Shown here one piece after another: positions 8,615 to 17,425 of a stretch of 64,000 nucleotides of DNA. The notes under the pieces are model-generated. The model did no database searches, had not been told where the DNA came from, and worked only from the letters and a program-made list of their open reading frames with translations. Position numbers and translations under genes: made by a program. This stretch comes from OMPR01 sp965183835 (lineage in GTDB: Bacteria; Pseudomonadota; Alphaproteobacteria; Rhodobacterales; Rhodobacteraceae), in assembly GCA_965183835.1 (NCBI GenBank), contig CBCYME010000019.1:186001-250000 (forward strand), read 5' to 3'. Position 1 is the stretch's first letter; each line of letters begins with the position of its first letter.

Positions 8615-9040
8615 TTGGACAAAACGGATGAGCGGTTGATTGCTGCATTGCGCCATGATGCGCGCGCGTCGCTTTCGGATCTTGCGTTGCAGCTTAACCT
8701 ATCACGTACAACCGTACGGGCGCGCATTGAGCGATTGACACAGCGCGGGGATATCCTTGGGTTTACCGTTGTTCTAAAAGAAGATGTTTTGCACGACCCG
8801 GTGCGTGGGTTGATGATGATCGGAATCGAAGGACGCGGAACCGTCCGTATTACCCGGCAGCTTCAGGGGTTGAAGGAAGTACGGGCAGTACATTCCACCA
8901 ATGGACGTTGGGATTTGATTGTTGAGTTGGGTACCGAGACGTTGGAACAGCTCGATACCGCATTGGCTAAGATTCGGATGTTTGAGGGCGTGCAGTCCAG
9001 TGAAACCAGTTTGCTGCTATCCACCAAAAAGTCGACTTAA
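8615..9040 (+). CDS. Lrp/AsnC family transcriptional regulator
   Basis: A small (about 141 residues) feast/famine regulator with an N-terminal winged HTH (DERLIAALRHDARASLSDLA, then LNLSRTTVRARIERL) and a C-terminal RAM ligand-sensing domain (VRAVHSTNGRWDLIVEL). The TTG at 8615 is preferred because GGAG lies six bases upstream; a TTG at 8603 would add four residues. It is divergent from the arginase operon and most likely controls it in response to arginine or ornithine (inference). It ends 10 bases before the convergent dsbB stop. Confidence 0.9.
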   Translation: MDKTDERLIAALRHDARASLSDLALQLNLSRTTVRARIERLTQRGDILGFTVVLKEDVLHDPVRGLMMIGIEGRGTVRITRQLQGLKEVRAVHSTNGRWDLIVELGTETLEQLDTALAKIRMFEGVQSSETSLLLSTKKST

Positions 9041-9050
9041 ACAGGCGGTT

Positions 9051-9518
9051 TCACCGTGTGCGCGCGGCCATAAGCCAAATCACGAGCAATCCGAGGGATG
9101 CGAGCGCATTCCAGTTTGCCATGGTCAAACCCAGGAAAAAGGGCTCGAACGTGTCACACATCACCAGAGCTGGCACGTCTGACCCGCCGGGCAATAAAGA
9201 TGACGCATCAAGACCCGAGAGTGCATCCGTGCTACCCGTACAGCTGGCCGGGCCTTCCCACCAATCACGTTCCACACCGCTGTGGAAAATCGCAAGCCCG
9301 GCAGCAACCGCCGCCGCAAGGGCGCCCAGCAGGGCAAAGGCGCGTGCGGGCAGCAGAAAATAGATCAAACCAACGACAATAGCGGCAGCATGGGGCCAAC
9401 GTTGCCAAAGACACATTTCACAAGGCGCCCAGCCGAGTGATTGAAAGAAAAAGGCCCCTGCGAGCAATGCGGCAGAGCCGCCAGCGGCGAGCAGGATCAG
9501 GTTTTTCTGTGTGATCAT
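9051..9518 (-). CDS. dsbB: Disulfide bond formation protein DsbB
   Basis: A 155-residue inner-membrane quinone reductase that reoxidises DsbA. Four hydrophobic segments are visible. The first redox pair is CEMC in WAPCEMCLWQR; the second consists of the Cys in ASCTGS and the Cys in VMCDTF. The ATG at 9518 is chosen because the protein then begins directly before the first membrane segment and overlaps the upstream gene by 4 bases. A longer open frame upstream has no family similarity. Confidence 0.92.
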   Translation of the reverse strand: MITQKNLILLAAGGSAALLAGAFFFQSLGWAPCEMCLWQRWPHAAAIVVGLIYFLLPARAFALLGALAAAVAAGLAIFHSGVERDWWEGPASCTGSTDALSGLDASSLLPGGSDVPALVMCDTFEPFFLGLTMANWNALASLGLLVIWLMAARTR

Positions 9519-10093
9519 AAGTATTTCACCAGTAAGAATCCTCCGACAAGAAGGATGACGAAGAGGGTGAAAAGCAGGCCGAGCCGCTTTTCGATGAAGT
9601 CTCGGATCGGTTCCCCAAATTTCCACAACAACCCAGCGACAAGAAAGAATCGCAAAGAACGAGCCAGAATCGATGTGGCGATAAATGTTCCCAAAGGCAT
9701 ACCGGTCCAGCCAGACATGATCGTGATGACCTTATAGGGAAAGGGCGTCACACCTGCGGTTAAAACGGCCCAGAACCCGAGGTCATTAAACCGCGTGTTG
9801 AATTCGGCCATTGCGTCCGCTTTGCCCATGGCAGCAAGAATCGGTTGCCCCAAGCTGTCGTAGAAAAACGCGCCGATGGCATATCCTAGCAACCCACCAA
9901 GGACCGAGGCGGTTAGGGCCACGGTTGCTATGATCCAAGCCTGCTTGGGGCGGGCAAGAATCATCGGGATCATTAGAACATCAGGCGGAATCGGGAAAAC
10001 CGAACTCTCGATGAAAGCAACAAAGGCGAGAACCCAGAGCGCGTGCGGGTGTTCGGCAAAACTGATGGTTTTGTCGTAAAGTCGCTGTAACAT
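9515..10093 (-). CDS. YqaA/DedA-like membrane protein (VTT domain)
   Basis: A 192-residue membrane protein with a VTT (SNARE-associated/DedA) fold. FIESSVFPIPPDVLM near the N-terminus, a reentrant-type segment, and the later GVTPFPYKVITIMSGW are typical of the YqaA subgroup. Four to five hydrophobic segments are seen. DedA-type proteins take part in lipid-carrier or phospholipid scrambling; the substrate here is unknown. The ATG at 10093 is chosen because the longer open frame upstream is the reverse complement of the tRNA-Leu gene. It overlaps dsbB by 4 bases, so the pair is one transcription unit. Confidence 0.88.
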   Translation of the reverse strand: MLQRLYDKTISFAEHPHALWVLAFVAFIESSVFPIPPDVLMIPMILARPKQAWIIATVALTASVLGGLLGYAIGAFFYDSLGQPILAAMGKADAMAEFNTRFNDLGFWAVLTAGVTPFPYKVITIMSGWTGMPLGTFIATSILARSLRFFLVAGLLWKFGEPIRDFIEKRLGLLFTLFVILLVGGFLLVKYL

Positions 10094-10240
10094 TGATTTA
10101 CTGGCCTTCAAAGAGGGACTGTATGAGGGAAAACCACGTGCATGGGGGCAGGTCAACCAAGGGTGTGTGACAAGAGTTTCAAAAAGTGGGTTTTTGCCTA
10201 TGGACCTTTCTGTTCGGTAACGGTAATCCCTACCGCAGAA

Positions 10241-10326
10241 GCCCAAGTGGCGGAATGGTAGACGCAGGGGATTCAAAATCCCCCGCCTTAACGGGCGTGC
10301 CGGTTCGAGTCCGGCCTTGGGTACCA
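10241..10326 (+). tRNA. tRNA-Leu (anticodon CAA)
   Basis: An 86-base class II tRNA. The acceptor stem GCCCAAG pairs with CTTGGGT. The anticodon loop TTCAAAA has anticodon CAA at 10274-10276 and a 5-bp stem. There is a variable arm CGCC TTAA CGGGCG and a T-arm GCCGG TTCGAGT CCGGC. The 3' CCA is encoded. Confidence 0.97.
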
Positions 10327-10366
10327 ATCTATTTTGGCGTTTAACGTCAGATAGTTAGGCTTCGAA

Positions 10367-10406
10367 AACAAGGCTTGATGTGGAAGCGCATCGAGCCTTG
10401 TTTCAT
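10367..10406. terminator. Strong bidirectional terminator
   Basis: A 14-bp stem (10367-10380 with 10389-10402, one G-U pair) has an 8-base loop. T-rich sequence follows on the plus strand, and the A-run before it gives a T-run on the minus strand. It lies between tRNA-Leu and the convergent DUF3108 gene. Confidence 0.85.
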
Positions 10407-10445
10407 TTTACTCGATTTTTTTGACCTAGCTATTTGGCGCTTTCT

Positions 10446-11177
10446 TTAGTTCTTTTGGATGAGTGAAATCGTGAAAACACCTGCTTTTAAGTTGATCTGC
10501 TCAAGTGCGATTTGATCGGTCGAATCTGTCTCATAAATCAGTGAAACCCCAACCGATCGAAAATCAAAGGGATGCAAGTGGCCGGGCCCTTTGATGACTT
10601 TATAGGTCATCACACAGGTCAGTTTTTTGTCCTGCAGCTGTGAGTTCTTAGGTGAAACACGGATGAGGCGTCTGCCGTCATAAATGCGCAATGTACTTGG
10701 ACAGCGCGTCTGGGCGGCAACGGTGCCAAATGCATCAATCATATCGGTGGCAAACAGGGGGGCGTTTACCAAGTCTAGCACCATCGCGTTTTTGTATGGG
10801 GGCGTGACGCTGGATTGCACGACACGCATATTTTGAAAAAGGACCGACACTACGCGTGTTCGTTTGGGAGAGACGTTTTTGACACGGTATTCGTTTGCCG
10901 GTCCACCGTCAGGGCCGATAGAAGGGTGTCGTACACCTTTGAAAACACCATCAAAAACCCCGAGAGGCGTATTGTTAAGATGCGCGGTTAAGGCGCTGTG
11001 AGTGCCGTTATCACTGTTCGTTTGCCTATAGGTGATCTGCCCCAGTGTTCGGCCCAGCATCTGGACATCGAACAGACGCGTTTCTGCTAGAACCGGTAAG
11101 CTATGCGTGAACATCGCGATTGTTAGGAGCGCCTGAGACATACGCGAGCGACGCACCATCAACTGATCTGGATCCAT
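10446..11177 (-). CDS. DUF3108-like exported protein
   Basis: A 243-residue protein with an N-terminal signal peptide (positive RRSR, then a hydrophobic stretch ending SLPVLAETR). The body has the beta-strand pattern of DUF3108 periplasmic proteins: FDVQMLGRTLGQITYR at the start and a conserved C-terminal MTYKVIKGPG segment. Function is unknown. It lies 60 bases downstream of the radical SAM gene on the same strand and could be the last gene of that operon, placing it in the putative lipid cluster. The family call is by overall pattern and is moderately certain. Confidence 0.6.
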   Translation of the reverse strand: MDPDQLMVRRSRMSQALLTIAMFTHSLPVLAETRLFDVQMLGRTLGQITYRQTNSDNGTHSALTAHLNNTPLGVFDGVFKGVRHPSIGPDGGPANEYRVKNVSPKRTRVVSVLFQNMRVVQSSVTPPYKNAMVLDLVNAPLFATDMIDAFGTVAAQTRCPSTLRIYDGRRLIRVSPKNSQLQDKKLTCVMTYKVIKGPGHLHPFDFRSVGVSLIYETDSTDQIALEQINLKAGVFTISLIQKN

Positions 11178-11237
11178 CGTGCGCTTAGGTCTTTGGCTTT
11201 CAACGTGGCATACGTTTTCATTAACTTTTATCAGCCG

Positions 11238-12842
11238 TTATCCTGCCTTGACCTCACTAGCTTCAGGGGGGCTCCAGATGCGATTCTGGTCTTCTTCGGA
11301 TAGCTGTGCCAGTTGACCCTCGATCTCTGTCTGCACGTCGTCTCGGAACACATAGAAATGTTCGAACATCGCCAACATCGAGAAAAACCCCTTAAGCCCC
11401 GATTTGTTGTTTCGATAAAGATCAATCGTGGCGCGCCAGAACAAGCCACGAGACGAACGTATCAAGCCATGTAGTGAGAGCACTTTGAGCATCGTCATCA
11501 CTTGCTTGAAATTCAACGGGAACGAACTTGGTGGGATACCTTTGGTTGGCCAAACACCATCCTTTGTTGCCATGGCGTGACGATAGGCACGCTCCATGTA
11601 GTTCCTTGGTTCATAAAGGGTTTCATAGATCGCGGTATGTTCTTGCGCCAATTCGGTAAGGGGGCGGGTTGGGACGAAATTCGTCAAACGATTGGAGTTC
11701 AAATCCGCGTCGCGTTCTGTTTCCAGCAATCGCCCTTCGGCACGTAAGCGATCTGTTAGGGCTGTTTTGGGCAGAGCCTGTAGCAAGCTGACGATCACCA
11801 TAGGGATCTGCGCATCTTCGACAAATTCGAGAATGCGCTTGTCCGCGCCGGGTTTCTCGCCGTCAAACCCAATAATGAACCCGCCGATGATTTTCAGGCC
11901 GGATTGATTGATCGCTTTCACCCGATCAACCAGCGAGCCACGCACATTTTGCTTTTTCTTGATATGGATAAGGCTGTCCGCATCAGGCGTTTCAATGCCG
12001 ACAAAGACGGTGGTGAAATTCGCTTTGCGCATCATCGACATGAGACCGGGATCTTCGGCGAGGTCCACAGATGCCTCAGTCGTGAACGTAAACGGGAATT
12101 CATGTTCAATTTGCCAAGCGATCACTTCGTCCAACATAGGTTTCACAGTTAGACGATTGCCGATGAAATTGTCATCCACCATAAAGATGCCGCCACGCCA
12201 CCCCATATCATAGAGCTGATCCAGTTCTTCGCGAATTTGGGCCGGGGTTTTGGTGCGCGGTCTCCGCCCAAACAAGGTGATGATGTCGCAAAACTCGCAT
12301 AAAAACGGACACCCGCGCGAGAATTGAATTGAAAGGGAATTGTAGTCGTGGATGTTGATCAGATCAAAGCGCGGTTTGGGGCTGGTGTGCATGTCCGCTT
12401 TTTCCCCCTTGGCGGTAAAGGTTCCGGACGTTGCTCCGTTTTGCAGGGCTTCGACGAACATCGGAATTGTAAGTTCTCCTTCGTCCAAAACGGCGAAATC
12501 AGCGCCTGCATCCAACACTTCATCCGGTAGGGACATGGCGTAAGGACCACCCACCGCAACAGGTTTACCACGCCGCTTTGACTCGCGAATTAAGCCAAGC
12601 ATGTCCGCACGTTGCACGATCATGCCTGAGATAATTACAAGGTCAGCCCAGTCCCAATCGGCGTCTTCCAAGGTTTGAAAATCTCGATCAACCAGTCGGA
12701 AGTCCCAGTCCTGCGGCAGGAGTGCTGCAACTGTCAGCAACCCCAATGGCGGCAAGAGTGCTTTGCGCCCCAATAGCTTCAATGCCCCTTCGAAAGACCA
12801 AAAAGACGTGGGAAAATTTGGATTGATCAATAGTACATTCAT
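11238..12842 (-). CDS. B12-binding-domain radical SAM protein (DUF4070 type)
   Basis: A 534-residue enzyme. Residues about 1-140 form a Rossmann-like cobalamin-binding-type domain (LLINPNFP, then VAVGGPYAMSLPDEVLD). The radical SAM core follows, with its 4Fe-4S Cys triad at Cys178, Cys182 and Cys185 (SRGCPFLCEFCD). After it come a barrel with the VDDNFIGNR motif and a C-terminal DUF4070-like region with YRHAMATKDG. Relatives include hopanoid-modifying enzymes such as HpnP and many uncharacterised methylases or cyclases. It lies 74 bases downstream of the epimerase-like gene on the minus strand. In this context it may modify a lipid or isoprenoid (inference); the reaction is unknown. Confidence 0.85.
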   Translation of the reverse strand: MNVLLINPNFPTSFWSFEGALKLLGRKALLPPLGLLTVAALLPQDWDFRLVDRDFQTLEDADWDWADLVIISGMIVQRADMLGLIRESKRRGKPVAVGGPYAMSLPDEVLDAGADFAVLDEGELTIPMFVEALQNGATSGTFTAKGEKADMHTSPKPRFDLINIHDYNSLSIQFSRGCPFLCEFCDIITLFGRRPRTKTPAQIREELDQLYDMGWRGGIFMVDDNFIGNRLTVKPMLDEVIAWQIEHEFPFTFTTEASVDLAEDPGLMSMMRKANFTTVFVGIETPDADSLIHIKKKQNVRGSLVDRVKAINQSGLKIIGGFIIGFDGEKPGADKRILEFVEDAQIPMVIVSLLQALPKTALTDRLRAEGRLLETERDADLNSNRLTNFVPTRPLTELAQEHTAIYETLYEPRNYMERAYRHAMATKDGVWPTKGIPPSSFPLNFKQVMTMLKVLSLHGLIRSSRGLFWRATIDLYRNNKSGLKGFFSMLAMFEHFYVFRDDVQTEIEGQLAQLSEEDQNRIWSPPEASEVKAG

Positions 12843-12916
12843 ATCGTGCCACCTTGAAAATCTTTGCGGATCATTGGGCCTCGTAGAAAATACGTAACAG
12901 AAAAGTGCTATTGTGC

Positions 12917-13909
12917 CTAATATTCCGTTTCCGGAAGGATCGAGGCCAGAATTTCGCGCGGTTTACGCGGGGCCCAACCCAGCTCTGAATAGCTGCGGGA
13001 GGGGTCGGTCCTGACGACCTTGTCATACAGGAACACAATGCGTTCTTTGTTCAGAATCATATTTCGCCCAGTCCATGATCCAATCCAATCCATGACCACA
13101 GCAGCAGCTCTAACCAAGCTTTCGGGCATATCGGGTGGGGGGCGTCGCCGGGTCATTTCCCCGAGCATTGTAAATATTTCACCCATGGTGACTTCGCCAG
13201 CGGATGCAATGTAACGCGTTCCGGGGGTGCCATTCTGTGCCACCAAAAGGAACAGTTCGGCCAAATCTTCGACGTGGACCATACCCAAGGGGCGGTCCTG
13301 TGCAGGCCAGAACGGGAGATGTCCGTTTAAGTACGCGCGCAAAGCTTTGCCGAAATGGGGTTCGTTGCGCCCAAAAATCCCAGGGGGCAAAACCGAATAA
13401 GTGGCAAACCCGGGCTGGTTGCTGCCCAGGACCAATGCCTCGGCCTGGGTCTTGGTTTCATCATAGCAAGAGGCATAGCCCATGTCGGTGCGCACATGAT
13501 CCCCATCGACCCGCGCCCCAGCCGTGTCGCCTAACGTGCGCACTGTGGAACAATAGATGAATTTGGGAACGCCCGCAGAGCGAGCCGCCTCTAACAGGGT
13601 GTGGGTCCCATCCAGATTGACACGTTTCATCAAAGCGCGATCAACTGTGCCAAGATCCACATAGGCCGCTGTATGTATGACTAGATCGATCCCAGATAAT
13701 ACATCGGTCAGGCGTTCGGCTTGATTTGGTAAAGCCAGATCAAATTCAACGCGGGTCACATCTGAGTCCGCGAGCAAATTCAGGTTCGAATTCGCTCTGA
13801 CCATGGCAGTCACGGTATAGCCATTCGCAAGGAGGTGACGGACGATATGTGACCCAACATAACCGTTTGCACCTGTCACAAAAGCCGTCTTTTGCTCGGG
13901 CATGTGCAC
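12917..13909 (-). CDS. NAD-dependent epimerase/reductase (HpnA- or CerR-like SDR)
   Basis: A 330-residue extended short-chain dehydrogenase. The nucleotide-binding motif TGANGYVGSH is at about 12-21, and the catalytic YxxxK is in CYDETKTQAE. Sequence style resembles hopanoid-associated epimerase HpnA and the 3-ketosphinganine-type reductase CerR, which belong to the same fold group. It diverges from the alpha-oxoamine synthase with only 72 bases between starts. A reductase acting on the ketone made by that synthase would fit the context (inference). A second ATG at 13903 is an equally possible start. Confidence 0.85.
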   Translation of the reverse strand: MHMPEQKTAFVTGANGYVGSHIVRHLLANGYTVTAMVRANSNLNLLADSDVTRVEFDLALPNQAERLTDVLSGIDLVIHTAAYVDLGTVDRALMKRVNLDGTHTLLEAARSAGVPKFIYCSTVRTLGDTAGARVDGDHVRTDMGYASCYDETKTQAEALVLGSNQPGFATYSVLPPGIFGRNEPHFGKALRAYLNGHLPFWPAQDRPLGMVHVEDLAELFLLVAQNGTPGTRYIASAGEVTMGEIFTMLGEMTRRRPPPDMPESLVRAAAVVMDWIGSWTGRNMILNKERIVFLYDKVVRTDPSRSYSELGWAPRKPREILASILPETEY

Positions 13910-13981
13910 ATCCTTGTTTAAATCTAAGTTCGATTGTAGGCTTTAAAGGATTGGCTTGTCCCTGAATAATTTGAGTTTTCT
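13910..13981. promoter_or_regulatory. Divergent promoter region of the putative lipid cluster
   Basis: A 72-base gap separates the starts of the minus-strand epimerase/radical SAM operon and the plus-strand oxoamine synthase operon. It is AT-richer than its flanks and must hold at least one promoter for each side. No operator palindrome stands out by eye. Confidence 0.4.
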
Positions 13982-15271
13982 ATGCAAGTAGTTGATGATT
14001 ATCTCCGCAGCGTTATCTCTGCCGACCTTGACCCGGACGAATTTGTTGTACGAGAAAAACAAGGCAACACGGTTGTCATGGAGTGCAAGAGAACGGGCAG
14101 GGTGCATCAGGTCCTGAATTTCTGCCACAATGACATTTTGGGATTTTCTCAAGACAGGGCCGTAAAAGACGCCGCGATACAAGCGATCGAGGATTTTGGA
14201 ACCTCTAACAGTGGGTGCATGGCGTTGTGTGGGCGCAGTACGCCACATGAGGATCTAGAGCGCGAGATTGAACGTCTCAAAGGGGTCCCTCATACTCATC
14301 TATTTTTGAATGCTTGGATGGCATTGCAGGCTTTTATGGATGGGTTCTGCCATCTCGCGATCCCGGTGCCGGGATTTAGCAACACGCGATCTGTTCTGGT
14401 GATGAGTGATCTTTTGAACCACGGTTGTATTACCACTGCAGTGGTGAATGCGGGGTCACGGTCGGGGAAGATGCTCACCAATAGCCCTGAGGTTCGTGTG
14501 CAAAGCTACAAGCATTGCGACATGGATCATCTGAGAAAGAAATTGAAACGCTTGGCCCGCCCGGGAGATCGGGTTTTGTTACTCACCGACTCTGTCTTTT
14601 CTATGGACGGGACCATTGTTCCGCTGCCTGAACTTGTTGATATTTTGGCGGACTATCCGGGTTCGACACTTGTGCTGGACGAGGCGCACGCTTCGGGTGC
14701 CATTGGGGCCCATGGAGGCGGGATATTCGACTATCATGGAATGACGCCAGAGATGGTAATGGCCAAAGGGGTCAATCCCGTGGTCCTGACAACGTTTTCA
14801 AAATTCGCAGGCTCTGCTGGGGCGGCGATCAGTTCGTATTCCAAAGGCCTGGAGCGATTGTTGAATGCATGTCCAACTTCGATTGGGACAATTTCGTTGC
14901 CGCCTTCTGCTGCGGCCTCGGCTGCCGAAGCTATTCGACAGCTTCGTGCGCGTCCTGAATTGGTCACAAGGCTGCAACAGAATGCGTCGTATGCGCGCGA
15001 ATGCTTGATGCAAGCCGGGTTTGAGGTTCTTGGGACTACCAATGTCCTGCCGATGATTTTGCCGATTGGTGTGCCGCCCAAACATGTGTCGCGATACTTG
15101 ATCGAAGAGCACGGTGTTTGGGTATCGCCGGTTTGGTACATTGCCCGACCAAGATTGCGCGCTGTCATCACGGCTCAACATACCCAGGCTGAAATCAACA
15201 AACTTGTTGGTTCCTTAGATCAGATGCGTTCAGATCTATTTCCGCAATCAGCAGCGGCAAACGCCGGATGA
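13982..15271 (+). CDS. Alpha-oxoamine synthase (SPT/KBL/BioF-like, PLP-dependent)
   Basis: A 429-residue PLP enzyme of the family that condenses an acyl thioester with an amino acid and releases CO2. Visible landmarks are DFGTSNSGCM (about 71-80), a His in LLNHGC (His147) that would stack on PLP, LDEAHASGAIG with Asp233 and His236, and TTFSKFAGSAG with Lys274 as the Schiff-base lysine. Family members include serine palmitoyltransferase, 2-amino-3-ketobutyrate CoA ligase, 8-amino-7-oxononanoate synthase and cysteate fatty acyltransferase. It is followed without a gap by an acyltransferase-like gene and diverges from an SDR gene, an arrangement matching sphingolipid-type synthesis better than biotin or threonine metabolism. 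The amino-acid substrate is unknown. Confidence 0.88.
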   Translation: MQVVDDYLRSVISADLDPDEFVVREKQGNTVVMECKRTGRVHQVLNFCHNDILGFSQDRAVKDAAIQAIEDFGTSNSGCMALCGRSTPHEDLEREIERLKGVPHTHLFLNAWMALQAFMDGFCHLAIPVPGFSNTRSVLVMSDLLNHGCITTAVVNAGSRSGKMLTNSPEVRVQSYKHCDMDHLRKKLKRLARPGDRVLLLTDSVFSMDGTIVPLPELVDILADYPGSTLVLDEAHASGAIGAHGGGIFDYHGMTPEMVMAKGVNPVVLTTFSKFAGSAGAAISSYSKGLERLLNACPTSIGTISLPPSAAASAAEAIRQLRARPELVTRLQQNASYARECLMQAGFEVLGTTNVLPMILPIGVPPKHVSRYLIEEHGVWVSPVWYIARPRLRAVITAQHTQAEINKLVGSLDQMRSDLFPQSAAANAG

Positions 15272-16407
15272 ACATTCACGTTCGAATAGTTGAAAATTCA
15301 AGTGATTTGAGTCGGTTCGAACGTGTTCCTAATGTTATTTATCGCGATGACCCGAATTGGGTTCCGGACATGCCACGTGCCATCAAAGGCCAGTTGGGAC
15401 CGCAGTCAAAGTTTTTGCAATATGGCCGGTTTCAGGCGTTCATTGCTGAAACTGACACAGGGGACCTGTTGGGGCGGATCGTCGCCTCGGTCAATTCACG
15501 CCTCTGTGCCAAAGAAGGCAGGCAAGTTGGTAGCTTTGGGTATCTCGAGACCATAAACGACAACCATGTATCGGATGCTTTGTTCAGAGCGGCAACACGC
15601 TGGTTGAAAGAACAGGGGTGTGTGTTGGGGCGTGGCCCGATTGATTTGTCTACGCACATCGGAGGGCTTACGTTGGTGGATGGTTTTGATGACCCTGCCT
15701 ACATCCGTATGCCCTATAATCCCCGCTATTACCCCTCTTTGATTGAGCGCGCCGGCTGGCACGGGGTCCGGGATGCCTTTGCTTTCGACTTTACAATGGA
15801 GCCTTTGGCACCCGCCTTTGAACGGGCGTATAAGTTGGCGCAACGGGCTGGAATTACCTTTCGACCCGTGCACACCAAAGGCGAGGCGATGCGCAGCGAT
15901 CTGCGCGCGATACACGGCATATTTGCTACCAGTTTTGAAGACAATTGGAGCGCCACCGAACGCGATGTCGGCGAATTCGTGGACGAGGCTGCCCAAATGC
16001 GGCACATAATTGATCCCAAGCTGTTTCCCGTCGCTGAATTCAACGGAACCGTGGTTGGGTTTTGGCTTGGCTTACCGGATATTAATCAAGCATTGCGGGC
16101 CTCGCGCGGATGGCCAGCGCCGCTTGTGTTTGCCCATCTCTTATGGAAACGACGCAGCCTGGACACAGCGCGCGTGTTGGCGGTTGCGATCTTGCCTGAG
16201 TTCCAGAAACCGCGTTTCGCTTTGGGTCCTGCTCTTGTTTACCTTGGAATGGATGGCGGGGCATTTGGGGGGCACCCGTACCAACGGGCTGAACTGTCTT
16301 GGGTTTGGGAAGACAATGCGCGATCTTTGGGATTGATCCGTGGGGCTTCAGGGCGTCACTATAAGACATATCGTATGTATGAACGGACTTTAGATGCTCA
16401 GACCTAG
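15268..16407 (+). CDS. GNAT-like N-acyltransferase
   Basis: A 379-residue protein with the two-domain GNAT-like layout of large bacterial acyltransferases. The N-terminal part includes DDPNWVPDM and the strand GRIVASVN; the C-terminal part has the acyl-CoA-site-like strand RVLAVAILPEFQ and the end motif ELSWVWEDN. The segment GRGPIDLSTH is typical of proteins annotated as N-acetyltransferase next to lipid genes. It overlaps the oxoamine synthase by 4 bases, indicating translational coupling. In bacteria that make ceramides, an acyltransferase of this general type attaches the second fatty acid, so this is a candidate bacterial ceramide-synthase-like enzyme (inference). Confidence 0.7.
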   Translation: MNIHVRIVENSSDLSRFERVPNVIYRDDPNWVPDMPRAIKGQLGPQSKFLQYGRFQAFIAETDTGDLLGRIVASVNSRLCAKEGRQVGSFGYLETINDNHVSDALFRAATRWLKEQGCVLGRGPIDLSTHIGGLTLVDGFDDPAYIRMPYNPRYYPSLIERAGWHGVRDAFAFDFTMEPLAPAFERAYKLAQRAGITFRPVHTKGEAMRSDLRAIHGIFATSFEDNWSATERDVGEFVDEAAQMRHIIDPKLFPVAEFNGTVVGFWLGLPDINQALRASRGWPAPLVFAHLLWKRRSLDTARVLAVAILPEFQKPRFALGPALVYLGMDGGAFGGHPYQRAELSWVWEDNARSLGLIRGASGRHYKTYRMYERTLDAQT

Positions 16408-16429
16408 AGTGATGGAAGAAGGTAAGCGG

Positions 16430-17425
16430 ATGGCTATGAAACCCTTGTTGACGTGTGCTGCTTTGGTAATGGGGATGGCAAGTAGTGGCTTGGCTCAAAA
16501 CAGCGCATCTCCGTCCTTGGTGGCGGGTCTTGGGTATGTTGAACCGGAAGGTGGCGTAACAACCGTTGCCGGGGGGCCATCTATCAGCAACAGCATCGTG
16601 TACGAATTGAAGGTGATCGAAGGGGATACCGTCAAACGCGCCGATCTGATTGCCGTGTTGGGGGACAATGCGTTGATGCAGGCAGCCCTTATTCAAGCGG
16701 AAACAAGGGTTAAGGTCCAAGAGGCCCAGCTGGCGCGTGTGCAAGCTGGTGCGATGCAAAGTGAGCTGGACGCCAAGGAAGCGGTTGTGGATCGGCTAAA
16801 GAAAGAGCTGGGAAACGTTGTCAAAGAGTGCATCCGCCAGCAGAATCTGTATGAACGAAAGATTATTTCGGAGGCCGTATTTCTACAGAACTGCAACCGT
16901 GTAGACGTGACCGAAGGGCGCCTGAATGAGGCAGAGGCAACGCTGGCAGCCGTAGCAACCATTCGCCCCGAAGATATTCTGATTGCCGAAGCGGAGCTGA
17001 TCAGCGCACGTGCAAATGTAGGGCATGCGCGGATTGCTTTGGAGGGCACATTCGTACGCGCCCCGACCGATGGAACTATTCTGAAAATACATGCCACAGC
17101 GGGCGAACGGATTGGTCCCTCTGGACTGGTCGATATGGGATTTGTTGACCGTATGTGGGTGTCAGCCGAGATCTATGAAAATGATATTTTGAAGGTTAAA
17201 CCGGGGCAAAGCGTCTCTGTGATTGCGGACGGGATTGATCAAAAAATCCAAGGTGTCGTGAAGAAAATTGGCCTGACGGTGTCGCGCAATGAACTGTTGT
17301 CAAACAATCCCACCGCAGACGTAGATGCGCGCGTTGTAGAGGTTAAAATACTTTTGAATGATGAGGATAGCCATCATGTGGCTGGTCTGACCAATTTACA
17401 GGTATCAGTCGTCATTCACCCCTGA
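16430..17425 (+). CDS. HlyD-family periplasmic adaptor (DevB-like)
   Basis: A 331-residue exported adaptor subunit. A signal peptide (residues 1 to about 23, ending SSGLAQN) precedes a lipoyl/barrel half (EGDTVKRADLIAVLGD), a long alpha-helical hairpin at about 70-190, and the returning lipoyl half with the hallmark FVRAPTDGTILKI. It would bridge an inner-membrane ABC transporter and an outer-membrane channel. ATG 16430 is chosen because GAAGG lies 8 bases upstream and the signal peptide starts there. It follows the GNAT gene by 22 bases. The matching ATPase and permease lie head-on on the other strand, and its last 21 bases overlap the ATPase gene. Confidence 0.87.
   Translation: MAMKPLLTCAALVMGMASSGLAQNSASPSLVAGLGYVEPEGGVTTVAGGPSISNSIVYELKVIEGDTVKRADLIAVLGDNALMQAALIQAETRVKVQEAQLARVQAGAMQSELDAKEAVVDRLKKELGNVVKECIRQQNLYERKIISEAVFLQNCNRVDVTEGRLNEAEATLAAVATIRPEDILIAEAELISARANVGHARIALEGTFVRAPTDGTILKIHATAGERIGPSGLVDMGFVDRMWVSAEIYENDILKVKPGQSVSVIADGIDQKIQGVVKKIGLTVSRNELLSNNPTADVDARVVEVKILLNDEDSHHVAGLTNLQVSVVIHP

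Noticed and set aside
10094..10327. N-terminal extension of the YqaA-like open frame reading AGLEPARPLRRG
   Set aside because: It is the reverse complement of the tRNA-Leu gene, a known source of false coding sequence. The real start is ATG 10093.
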